Assembly: GCF_021513275.1 (NCBI RefSeq)
Contig: NZ_CP090978.1
Location: forward strand, 1,550,001 to 1,614,000
Direction: 5' to 3'
Source of the DNA: Paenibacillus hexagrammi
GTDB lineage: Bacteria; Bacillota; Bacilli; Paenibacillales; NBRC-103111
Length of the DNA stretch: 64,000 nucleotides
Of this stretch, positions 41,181 to 49,343 are shown piece by piece. Position numbers and translations under genes: made by a program. How positions within the stretch are numbered: the stretch's first letter is position 1; the number at the start of each line of letters is the position of its first letter. The notes under the pieces were generated by a model that ran no database searches, was not told the origin of the DNA, and saw only the letters and a list, made by a program, of their open reading frames with translations.

Positions 41181-41207
41181 CTGTATGGCCTGAAAGGAGA
41201 AAGACTC

Positions 41208-42104
41208 ATGCGGACCGGTTTTAAGATCAGTTTCAGTTGGTTTTCCGTTATGAACACGACGGTATTTGCCATCTTTACACTTGCCTGTATCTTTCCTTTT
41301 TACTATCTATTTATTAACACGATCAGCAATAACGATTTGAGCGACAAGGGGCTCATTATGTTTGTTCCGCAGGGCATCCACTTTACGAACTACGAGCAGG
41401 TACTGAAGATTCCGGGGCTGTTAACCTCGATTGCGGTGTCCGTCTCTCGTACGGTGCTGGGTACCCTGGTCACGGTCGCTGCTTCAGCCTTCCTCGGCTA
41501 TCTGTTCACCAAAAACGCTATGTGGGGACGAAAGTTCTGGTATCGCTTTCTTGTCGTCACGATGTATTTTAACGCTGGTCTTATTCCTTGGTATCTCGTT
41601 ATGCTGCATCTGGGCATGACGAACAATTTTCTTGCTTACATTTTGCCGCAGGCCGTATCGCCGTTCTTTATCATTCTAGTAAAGACCTTTGTCGAATCCA
41701 CTCCGGCTGCACTTCAGGAGTCCGCCGAGATGGATGGTGCAGGCTATCTGGTTATTTTCTACCGGATTGTCGTGCCGCTGGTTAAGCCGATTCTCGCCAC
41801 AATCACGATATTCTCAGCCGTTACACAGTGGAATATGTTTACGGACACACTGTTCCTTATCACGGACAGTAAGCTGTTTACGCTGCAATTTATTTTGTAC
41901 AGGTATATGAACGAGGCTACGTCGCTGGCTGCGCTGATGAAGAGCATGCAGGGCTCCAGCGGTATGAATATCGCCAATATGGTGAACCCGACGACCATAC
42001 GGACCACGGTATCCATGTTCGTTGTGGCGCCAATCGTATTGGTATATCCATTTTTTCAACGGTATTTTGTGAAAGGCATTCTAATCGGCAGTGTCAAGGG
42101 GTGA
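41208..42104 (+). CDS. LplC-type ABC permease
   Basis: 298 residues with about six membrane segments, EAA loop QESAEMDGAGYLVIFYRIVVPLVKP and the conserved subfamily end FFQRYFVKGILIGSVKG. ATG 41208 follows aaaggagaaag. It lies 27 bases after the LplB stop and 93 bases before the second binding-protein gene. Confidence 0.94.
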   Translation: MRTGFKISFSWFSVMNTTVFAIFTLACIFPFYYLFINTISNNDLSDKGLIMFVPQGIHFTNYEQVLKIPGLLTSIAVSVSRTVLGTLVTVAASAFLGYLFTKNAMWGRKFWYRFLVVTMYFNAGLIPWYLVMLHLGMTNNFLAYILPQAVSPFFIILVKTFVESTPAALQESAEMDGAGYLVIFYRIVVPLVKPILATITIFSAVTQWNMFTDTLFLITDSKLFTLQFILYRYMNEATSLAALMKSMQGSSGMNIANMVNPTTIRTTVSMFVVAPIVLVYPFFQRYFVKGILIGSVKG

Positions 42105-42197
42105 GTGTTGAAGGGAATAGTCCCTGCTTCATGAGGGGCATGTGATCTGAGAGAGAATATAACCGGATTTTAAATATAATAATGGGGTGAATCCACG

Positions 42198-43973
42198 ATG
42201 GGAAAAGGAAAACAAAGATCGATAGCCGCAGGAACCATTGCACTGTTCCTGGTTTTAACCGCTTGCAGCTCGAGTGGGGGAGAGCAGTCCACAGCTGCGC
42301 CGTCGAATACCGGCAGTGAAGCCTCGTCAGCCTCGCCGGGAGCCCAGCCGGAAGTGACGATCAAGGTGTTCTCGATGCTGGCGAATTACGCTGGTGATCA
42401 GCCGGGCTGGTTTGCGAAGCTGATGAAGGATAAATTCAATGCCAAGCTGAACATCATCGCCTCCAATCTAGCGGGTAATCAGCAAAAGATCGCTACGATG
42501 ATGGCCAGTGGTGATCTAGGCGATTTGGTCGTCTTCGGCTCCAACGGACAAGACTATCAGGATGCGATCAAGGCCGGCTTGCTGCTGGATTGGAACAAGG
42601 ACGGCTTGCTTCAGAAGTATGGGCAAAACATTATGAAGTACGCAGGGCAAGCCGTTGATGCCAATAAACAGCAATTCGGCGGCGGGGAGCACGTGTATGG
42701 AGTCGGTCATGACGTAGGTGTTGGGACGGGCCCTTCCGAGGGAGCGGATATGACATTCGGACCCGACCTGCGATGGGATTTGTATCAAAAGCTGGGAAGT
42801 CCGAAAATCGAAAAGTTCGAGGATTACTTGCCGCTGCTCAAGAAGATGCAGGAGATGGAGCCAAAGAGCGACAGCGGCAAGCCGGTATACGGATTCTCCC
42901 TATGGTCAGATTGGGATAACGACTTCTTGACGCTGGCAAAGGTAACGGCACAGCTCTACGGCTACCAGGAAGGCGACGGCTTTAATCCGGGCGATTTGAT
43001 TCTCGTGTCCGCCGACAAGGCGAATGATTACCAGGGCATGCTGGACGAGAACAGTTACTATATGCAGGGCTTGAAATTTTATTTTGACGCCAACCAGATG
43101 GGGCTTCTGGATCCGGATTCCTTGACGCAGAAATTCTCGGACGTTCAGAACAAGATGAAAGACGGTCAAGTGTTGTTCTCGCTGTTTCCTTGGGTTGACA
43201 ATGTGTATAACACTCCGGACCATACGTCGAAAAACAAAGGGTTCAAGCTGGTGCCTTTTGAAAATGAGAAAATATTCTCCTACGGGCTCAGCCCTTATGG
43301 CGGAGTCAGGGTTTGGGCAATCGGCTCGAAAGCCAAGGACCCGGCGCGCGTGATGCAGATTCTCGACTGGTTGTATTCGCCGGAGGGCGTAGAGGAGGCT
43401 AACTTCGGACCCAAGGGGCTTACGTGGGACATCAAGGACGGCAAGCCTTACGTAACGGACTTTGGCTGGAAAGCGCTGCCCGCGAATGCCGAGTCCGTTG
43501 CGGATCAGTACGGCGGCGGAAATTTCAAAGACGGCATGAATCAAATCAACAATTCTACGCTGAAAATCTCATCGATCAATCCGGAAACCGGAGAGCCCTA
43601 CGACTATCAAATCTGGAATTCGACGCTGAATTACAATGCCGATCCGGTCACCAAAAGCTGGCGTGAAGCCATGGGCGTTTTGACGCCAAAGGAATACTTT
43701 GTGAAGACGAATAAAATAGCTGTCAACACGCCGCCTTTTACAGGCAAAGCGCCGGCTACGGAGCCTTCTGACATCAAGCAAAAACGCAGCGAAGTGGGCA
43801 AAGCGATCAAGACGTACTCCTGGAAGATGGTATTCGCTAAAAATGAGAGTGAATACAACAGCCTGAAACAGGAGCTGCTGAAGAAAGCCAAGGGGCTCGG
43901 TTACGATGAAGTTGTAAAATGGGAGTTGGATCAAACAACGAATACCGTGTGGAAGGCGATGGGCTCGAAGTAA
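42198..43973 (+). CDS. LplA-like sugar-binding lipoprotein
   Basis: 591 residues; lipoprotein signal with lipobox LTAC (Cys23), Ser/Gly/Ala tether, then a large family-1 binding protein (KLMKDKFNAKLNIIASNLAGNQQ, PDLRWDLYQKLGSPK, SPYGGVRVWAIGSKAKDPARVMQILDWLYSPEGVEEANFGPKG). Start ATG 42198 is preceded by aatggggtga. It is not closely similar to the 38203 protein in its loops. Probably the main binding protein of the adjacent permease pair. Confidence 0.92.
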   Translation: MGKGKQRSIAAGTIALFLVLTACSSSGGEQSTAAPSNTGSEASSASPGAQPEVTIKVFSMLANYAGDQPGWFAKLMKDKFNAKLNIIASNLAGNQQKIATMMASGDLGDLVVFGSNGQDYQDAIKAGLLLDWNKDGLLQKYGQNIMKYAGQAVDANKQQFGGGEHVYGVGHDVGVGTGPSEGADMTFGPDLRWDLYQKLGSPKIEKFEDYLPLLKKMQEMEPKSDSGKPVYGFSLWSDWDNDFLTLAKVTAQLYGYQEGDGFNPGDLILVSADKANDYQGMLDENSYYMQGLKFYFDANQMGLLDPDSLTQKFSDVQNKMKDGQVLFSLFPWVDNVYNTPDHTSKNKGFKLVPFENEKIFSYGLSPYGGVRVWAIGSKAKDPARVMQILDWLYSPEGVEEANFGPKGLTWDIKDGKPYVTDFGWKALPANAESVADQYGGGNFKDGMNQINNSTLKISSINPETGEPYDYQIWNSTLNYNADPVTKSWREAMGVLTPKEYFVKTNKIAVNTPPFTGKAPATEPSDIKQKRSEVGKAIKTYSWKMVFAKNESEYNSLKQELLKKAKGLGYDEVVKWELDQTTNTVWKAMGSK

Positions 43974-44000
43974 GCATCTGCTGACGTAAGGTATGTTCGG

Positions 44001-44046
44001 AAGTCCCGTATTCGTGTTGTCACGGCTGCGGGACTTTCTTCTTTGT
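44001..44046 (+). terminator. Rho-independent terminator
   Basis: AAGTCCCG (44001-44008) pairs with CGGGACTT (44029-44036), with an inner CGTG/CACG pairing, followed by a T-rich stretch. It ends the importer operon. Confidence 0.82.
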
Positions 44047-44070
44047 CACGTTGGTTCAAGATGGTATAAT
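44043..44070 (+). promoter_or_regulatory. Sigma-A promoter of kinase/regulator operon
   Basis: TTGTCA (44043-44048), 16-base spacer, TATAAT (44065-44070): the best promoter match in the window. It overlaps the tail of the preceding terminator and lies about 35 bases before the kinase start codon, so the sensory genes can be made independently of the importer. Confidence 0.75.
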
Positions 44071-44106
44071 TTGTAGAAAACCATACGTTGCGAGGGAGCT
44101 AGAACC

Positions 44107-45876
44107 ATGCTGCAGATCCATCTACCTGATCGAGTCCCTGATCGAGTTCGGTCACTGAGGCGAACGTTGGTCGTATACCTGATGATTGCGTGTTTGCTTC
44201 CGCTTGCTCTGGTTGGAGTTCTCACTTACTATTCCACCTATTCCATTCTGACAGGTAAGATTGAGAGCGGAGTCCGCGCCAATTTAAGTATCGAAGCGGC
44301 CAGTTTGGAAAACGCTATCAATAACCTGGACTTTGCATCCAAGCAATTTGCGCTCGACGGTCAGATCGTGGCAGAGGTTACCGACTATATGCAGGAACGC
44401 GATGTGTACAAGAAGACTCAGCTGATGAGCTCCATTAACGCCAAGATTAATTTGGTTAATTTTACGAACCCAAACCTGGGGCTGACCGCGTACATTTCAC
44501 CTGAAGCTTCCGATCCGATTCTATTCACCAACCTCAATTTGAAAGGGAACCTGAATTTATCCGGTCTCCCCGAATTCATTCACTATAACGGAGCCAATTA
44601 CTACGGACCTCATCGTACCTTGTACAACTACAGCGAAAATATCGTCTTTTCCGAGCAGCGAGAAATCCGTACGAGCGATAACAAAAAGCTGATCGTTTAT
44701 CTGGAAACGAACTATAACCTATTTAGAAAAATCTTAAACTCGAATTTGTACGGGATGAAGGTCTCTCATCTTCTTGTTAATCAGGACGGGGAAATCACAT
44801 TCATAGAGGATGCGGATGTTCCGGCCCAGGTGATACAGGAAGAGCGCCGACAGGTAGACACCGCTTATTTTGAATATGACGGCTACAAGCTGTTTCGCTA
44901 TACGAGCCCGCAGGGGTGGCAGCTCTTGACCGTCGTTTCGAAGGCGACATTCGACAGTGAGATTTATACCTGGCTGCGCAACATGATTATTTTAACCGTT
45001 ACGACACTTGGATTTGCCATGCTGCTCGCTTATTTCATTTGGAAAAGAGTGTACCATCCTCTTCGTCATGTCAATCAGGAGATTGTGCGAATGGCCAAGA
45101 ACCGGTCTGCTCCCGTCTCACTCACCAACGTGCTTGAATTCGATACTGTGCTCAGAAATTTTCAGAAGATGAAGACTACGGTCAACGAACTGATCGATAC
45201 CGTCTCTTTGAATGAGAAGCGGAAGAGCGAGCTGGAAATTGAGAAACTGCTGAATCAGATCAATCCGCATTTTCTGCACAACACATTAAATTCAGTTCAA
45301 TGGCTGGCAAGAATGAACGGTCAGAAGGAGATTGACCAGTTAGTCACTCTATTGGTGAAAGTGCTGCACTACAATTTGGGAAAACAGAGCTTGATTGTCA
45401 CCATCAAGGACGAGATTGACGCCTTAAAGAATTATATGGAGCTTCAAAAAATACGCTATGACTACGAATTCGATTTTCATATCTCGGTGGATGAAGATAT
45501 TCTATCCGTAGCCGTTCCACGCTTTTTGCTACAGCCTCTGGTTGAGAACGCGATCTATCACGGCATGAATGAAAGCAACGGCAGAGTTGATGTCAGTATC
45601 GAATTGAACGGCGAGGGTGCCGTGCTGCTGAAAGTGGAAGATAACGGGTCAGGTATGGACGCCGAGGCTCTTCAGCGGATGCTGTCGGACGACGGAGCGA
45701 AGATGAGGGGACTTGGCATCGGTCTCTCTTACGTAAAACGTATGCTGGATCATTATTACCGTGAGCACATGACATTTCATATAGATAGTGAGATCGATAG
45801 AGGTACCACCATTACGATTATCATTCCAAAGAAGATCAAGGGGGATATGGATGATCAAAGCCATCGTCGTGGATGA
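44107..45876 (+). CDS. YesM-type sensor histidine kinase
   Basis: 589 residues, intact. Helices at about residues 21-42 and 293-315 flank an extracellular sensor region. His box QINPHFLHNTLNSVQWLA with predicted phospho-His388, N box LQPLVENAIYHG, G1 DNGSGMD, G2 GLGIGLSYVKRML. It differs from the others by His instead of Tyr after the FL of the His box (FLHN). ATG 44107 follows gagggagc. The regulator start lies inside its last codons. Confidence 0.94.
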   Translation: MLQIHLPDRVPDRVRSLRRTLVVYLMIACLLPLALVGVLTYYSTYSILTGKIESGVRANLSIEAASLENAINNLDFASKQFALDGQIVAEVTDYMQERDVYKKTQLMSSINAKINLVNFTNPNLGLTAYISPEASDPILFTNLNLKGNLNLSGLPEFIHYNGANYYGPHRTLYNYSENIVFSEQREIRTSDNKKLIVYLETNYNLFRKILNSNLYGMKVSHLLVNQDGEITFIEDADVPAQVIQEERRQVDTAYFEYDGYKLFRYTSPQGWQLLTVVSKATFDSEIYTWLRNMIILTVTTLGFAMLLAYFIWKRVYHPLRHVNQEIVRMAKNRSAPVSLTNVLEFDTVLRNFQKMKTTVNELIDTVSLNEKRKSELEIEKLLNQINPHFLHNTLNSVQWLARMNGQKEIDQLVTLLVKVLHYNLGKQSLIVTIKDEIDALKNYMELQKIRYDYEFDFHISVDEDILSVAVPRFLLQPLVENAIYHGMNESNGRVDVSIELNGEGAVLLKVEDNGSGMDAEALQRMLSDDGAKMRGLGIGLSYVKRMLDHYYREHMTFHIDSEIDRGTTITIIIPKKIKGDMDDQSHRRG

Positions 45877-47239
45877 TGAACGCCTGGTGCGGAAGGGTTT
45901 TATTTCGCTTGTGGATTGGTCTTCCTACGGCATCGTGATCGTAGGCGAGGCGGCAGACGGGAAATCGGCGCTCTCTTTGCTTAGGGAGACAGAAGTAGAC
46001 CTGCTTTTTGCAGACATTACGATGCCCGGTCTTTCTGGATTTGAGCTGATTAAGCAGGTCCGGCAATCATTTCCCCACATTCATTCGGTTGTTTTGACCT
46101 GTCATCATGAATTTGATTTTATTCAAGAGGCGATTCGGCTGGGAGCTATCGATTATATTGTCAAAACGCTGCTGGAAGTCGAGTGTATCGATAAGGTAAT
46201 GACGCGTATTGTCGAGCGGATCGAGTGGGAAGAGGGGAATAAAAAAGCTTATCATGCGATGAAGTTGGAGAAGCGGTTCCCTACCGACAAATCGCTCGTA
46301 TTCTTGCCGCTTACGGAGCATTCCTCTGCCAATGACCTACAGCGTCTGCCGCTGGTGCAAAAGCATGCCCTCATTGAAATCAATGGCGTCTGGGTGATGC
46401 CGCTCCTCCATGCGAACCGGGAAGAGGATTGGAAGTTGGGGCTGCAGGGGCTGGGGGAAGCGGGTTGGCTGGCTATTGTTTTGACGGATGTCCAAGACCG
46501 CTTCCTTGAAGAAACCGCGCACATCGTGCAAGAGCGTGCTTCTCATCTCATCTTTTATGGTCAAAACGATAGCGGATGGATCCAAATTGACTTTCATGAA
46601 ATAGAGCAATGGAAGTCGATAGAGTCCAGCAAGGACCTGGAGGTGATGTTCCGGGATCTCAAGTGGTTACTATACACAGCGGAATGGGAGCTGCTTGTAC
46701 GGAAGGTGGAGGAATTAAATCCCAGTCCTGCTTTGATCGAGAAGCTGACTAGGGAGCTGTGTGAGCTGTGGAGAGGCGTGCTTGTAAGTCAAGGGATTGC
46801 AGAATCGTTACAATCTGCGATTAACATGAATACAACCTGGACGCATTGGAAGGTCTGGTTGAACCGTTTCGCCGATGGAGCCAAGGGAAGAATGCTCGAC
46901 TTGGGTTTATCCAAAGAAGTCATGTATTGCTTGATTCGGGCGTTCATCTATATGAGACTGCATGCCGGTGAGAAAATCAATCAAAAGGACGTCGCTGTGC
47001 AGATTAATATGAGCCGCAGCTACTTTAGCCAATGCTTTGCCAAGCTTGCAGGAGCGAACTTCGGAGACGTGCTGCGGGGCATGCGGATTGAACGCGCCAA
47101 AGCCCTCCTGCTGGAAAGCGACTGGCCGATTTATGAGGTGGCCTCCAGGGCAGGCTTTGAGGACGAGAAATATTTTAGCAGGCTGTTTCGTGAATTTGTC
47201 GGACGTTCCCCGTCGGAATTTCGGGCAAGTCATGCCTGA
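45851..47239 (+). CDS. YesN-type response regulator with AraC output domain
   Basis: 462 residues: receiver domain with DDE at 8-10 and phospho-acceptor Asp55 in FADITMPGLSGF, a variable centre, and C-terminal AraC fold (about 365-462; INQKDVAVQINMSRSYFSQCF, IYEVASRAGFEDEKYFSRLF). Position 105 area reads VKTLLE where most family members have KP, a small departure from the usual Lys-Pro. ATG 45851 overlaps the kinase end by 26 bases, so translation is coupled. Confidence 0.92.
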   Translation: MIKAIVVDDERLVRKGFISLVDWSSYGIVIVGEAADGKSALSLLRETEVDLLFADITMPGLSGFELIKQVRQSFPHIHSVVLTCHHEFDFIQEAIRLGAIDYIVKTLLEVECIDKVMTRIVERIEWEEGNKKAYHAMKLEKRFPTDKSLVFLPLTEHSSANDLQRLPLVQKHALIEINGVWVMPLLHANREEDWKLGLQGLGEAGWLAIVLTDVQDRFLEETAHIVQERASHLIFYGQNDSGWIQIDFHEIEQWKSIESSKDLEVMFRDLKWLLYTAEWELLVRKVEELNPSPALIEKLTRELCELWRGVLVSQGIAESLQSAINMNTTWTHWKVWLNRFADGAKGRMLDLGLSKEVMYCLIRAFIYMRLHAGEKINQKDVAVQINMSRSYFSQCFAKLAGANFGDVLRGMRIERAKALLLESDWPIYEVASRAGFEDEKYFSRLFREFVGRSPSEFRASHA

Positions 47240-47321
47240 TTTTGGTAAGTCCATTGCAATTGATGAGTAAAATTGGAGGCATTGGCAATACTACCATCAA
47301 AACTGTAATGAGAGGTATGTC

Positions 47322-48320
47322 ATGGAACAGCATCATATCCGCTTAACCGCTTCCGAAATTGGAGGCTTATGGACGAATTATGTGACGGACAGTATGTTTA
47401 TTTGCATTTTTCAATATTTTCTCCAGCATGTTGAGGACAGGGAAATCCAACAGATATTGGAGCATGCGCTGGATTTGGCGGAACAGCATATTCAGGTGAT
47501 TACCAAAATCTTTCATGAAGAAGGGCATGCCATACCGCTGGGTTTTACAGAGGGAGATGTCCATGTATCGGCTCCGAGACTATTCTCGGATGAATTTTTC
47601 TTGTTTTTTACGAAGCAAATGGCCAAAGGCGCTCTAGTCACGTACGGCGGGATTTTGGCGCTGACGTTCCGTAAGGATATACGGGAGCACTTTATGTCCT
47701 GTCTGTCGTCCACAATGGAGCTTTTTAATGAAGCGACGGATCTGTTGATGTCTAAGGGATTAGAAGTGAAATCTCCTTATATTCCCTATATTGAGCAGGT
47801 AGATATGGTGGAAAAGCAGCATTTTCTCGCCGGTTGGTTCGGTGACCAAAGGCCCTTAACGGCCATGGAAATTACAAATCTTTACACCAATATTCAGACC
47901 AATCACTTAGGTCGTACCCTCGTAACAGCTTTTGGTCAGGTGGCCCAGCATGAGGATGTCCGATCCTACATGAGACGCGGTAAAGAGCTTGCATCCAAGC
48001 ACCTTGAGGTTCTTGGGAAATTTTTAGCTGAGTCTGATCTGCCTATTCCTATGACCTGGGATGCAAGTGTTCTGCCGGAAAGCAAAGCCCCTTTTAGCGA
48101 CAAAATCATGATGTTCATGATCTCGCTGATGTCCGCTTCGGGGATCGGTAACTATGGATTTGCTATCTCAGCCAGCCCAAGAAGGGATATCGCTAGCACC
48201 TACTCTCGACTTTTTGCGGAAACCGCCTTGTTTGCCGAGGATGGAGCCAATATTGAAATCAAACATGCTTGGATGGAAAAGCCGCCACAGGCTGCAAACC
48301 GGGCGGCCTTGATGAAGTGA
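47322..48320 (+). CDS. DUF3231 family protein
   Basis: 332 residues built of two similar all-helical halves of about 165 residues, each opening with a TASEIGGLW or TAMEITNLY-type motif and containing GxGNYGF/YGGILAL-type stretches. The end SPRRDIASTYSRLFAE ... GWMEKPPQA is typical of DUF3231 (here HAWMEKPPQAANR). The family is common in spore-forming Bacillales; it is ferritin-like in length and helix pattern but its role is not established. ATG 47322 follows agaggtatgt. Monocistronic, ended by the terminator at 48325. Confidence 0.85.
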   Translation: MEQHHIRLTASEIGGLWTNYVTDSMFICIFQYFLQHVEDREIQQILEHALDLAEQHIQVITKIFHEEGHAIPLGFTEGDVHVSAPRLFSDEFFLFFTKQMAKGALVTYGGILALTFRKDIREHFMSCLSSTMELFNEATDLLMSKGLEVKSPYIPYIEQVDMVEKQHFLAGWFGDQRPLTAMEITNLYTNIQTNHLGRTLVTAFGQVAQHEDVRSYMRRGKELASKHLEVLGKFLAESDLPIPMTWDASVLPESKAPFSDKIMMFMISLMSASGIGNYGFAISASPRRDIASTYSRLFAETALFAEDGANIEIKHAWMEKPPQAANRAALMK

Positions 48321-48324
48321 ATGT

Positions 48325-48356
48325 AAGTCCTTCCATGACGGAAGGGCTTATTTTTG
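48325..48356 (+). terminator. Rho-independent terminator
   Basis: AAGTCCTTCC (48325-48334) pairs with GGAAGGGCTT (48340-48349) with one G-U/T mismatch, followed by ATTTTTG. Confidence 0.85.
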
Positions 48357-48444
48357 TCGGATACAGGGTCCACACAGGTATATATTCAATCAGGAGCAAA
48401 TAGACTATGACTGGTATCCAAGGGGGAAATGAGGAGGGATTCAA

Positions 48445-48876
48445 GTGCAGTTTTACTATGGGGATAAAATGCCTTTACGTATTTTGGATGAAGGTGAATT
48501 CTGGAAAATGCAGGAGGCAGAGCATACGGATGTCATCCGCGCATTAGTTCCTAATCTGGAGCAGCCGTTTGTTGATGCGCTCAAGGAATGGGAGCAGGCA
48601 TTGGCACGGACTCATGCTATGTTTGTTCGATATATCGAGGTTGTCGGCAGAATGGACCAGGTCAGTCCCGAGATTTATAAGCAGATCATGGATTTGGTGG
48701 TGTTTTCCCTTCAACAAAGTGAACAATTCGTTCAGCTGCTGAACCAGCTCGGCACCAGCAGTGACGCGTTAAAAAGTAACCCTACGGCGATTACCGTGCT
48801 GAACCATATACGGAGAGAATCGGAATACTTTATCGGTATCGCGCAAGCGCTGCTCAGTAGTTCTCATACCGCATGA
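48445..48876 (+). CDS. DUF2935 family protein
   Basis: 143 residues, all helical, with the family opening EFWKMQEAEHTDVIRALVPNLE. Such proteins are predicted ferritin-like bundles; the EAEH pair could bind metal. GTG 48445 is the start: aggaggg lies 5-6 bases upstream and no ATG fits. It lies close to the DUF3231 gene but beyond a terminator, so expression may be separate. Confidence 0.82.
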   Translation: MQFYYGDKMPLRILDEGEFWKMQEAEHTDVIRALVPNLEQPFVDALKEWEQALARTHAMFVRYIEVVGRMDQVSPEIYKQIMDLVVFSLQQSEQFVQLLNQLGTSSDALKSNPTAITVLNHIRRESEYFIGIAQALLSSSHTA

Positions 48877-48917
48877 AACTGAAGCTCAGAAGTCAATCAG
48901 CTTCTTCAAGATTAACT

Positions 48918-48950
48918 CAAAGAGCTGCCTCGGCAGCTCTTTGTTATGTT
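48918..48950 (+). terminator. Probable terminator after DUF2935 gene
   Basis: Perfect stem CAAAGAGCTGCC/GGCAGCTCTTTG with a two-base loop region (48918-48943), followed by a modest T-rich tail. Confidence 0.75.
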
Positions 48951-48953
48951 AAT

Positions 48954-49284
48954 ATTGTTGAATCAACAATCCCGTCTAAGATTTCTGGTTGATAGACCAG
49001 CCGCTGTCTTTTCATGAAAGCAGGATCAAAAAAATTAACTGAGTGATCGGTTGACCCCGCGGGAAATGGAAGTCGGCCTTTTGGGTATGCAAGGAAAGAA
49101 CAATAAACAGATCGGAGAGGCTGAAATATTAACGGAAGGCACGTCAAATAATATGTTTCCCGGATGCTGATAAGCTGGAGCTTACCAACCGGACGGAGCT
49201 GGTGTTCTAGTTCCAATCCAATCAAGTATAAACAAGAACTTCCCCGGAGGGGAAAGTCATGATATAGTGATACTAAATGTATCA
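48954..49284 (+). promoter_or_regulatory. Gene-free stretch with three inverted repeats
   Basis: This stretch upstream of the kinase at 49344 has no convincing gene. It holds the 17-bp inverted repeat ATTGTTGAATCAACAAT (48954-48970), a hairpin ACTTCCCC/GGGGAAAGT (49238-49257) and the inverted repeat TGATAC-TAAAT-GTATCA (49268-49284), close to a TATAGT-like -10 (49263-49268). Around 49170-49210 a sequence resembles a worn copy of the terminator at 39943. The repeats may be operators for the sensor operon; this is inference. Confidence 0.35.
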
Positions 49285-49343
49285 TCATTTATTCCTTTCT
49301 GTAAGCGCATACAGGAAGCGGAGAGGATGCGGTCTGCCGTCCC

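Noticed and set aside
47282-47309. TTGGCA-N16-TGTAAT promoter-like boxes before the DUF3231 gene
   Set aside because: Transcription would begin about 6 bases before the start codon and exclude the ribosome site, so it cannot serve that gene in the normal way.
48944-49288. 114-codon open frame on the minus strand
   Set aside because: No ribosome site, no recognisable domain, and the region looks like terminators and repeats; treated as chance.
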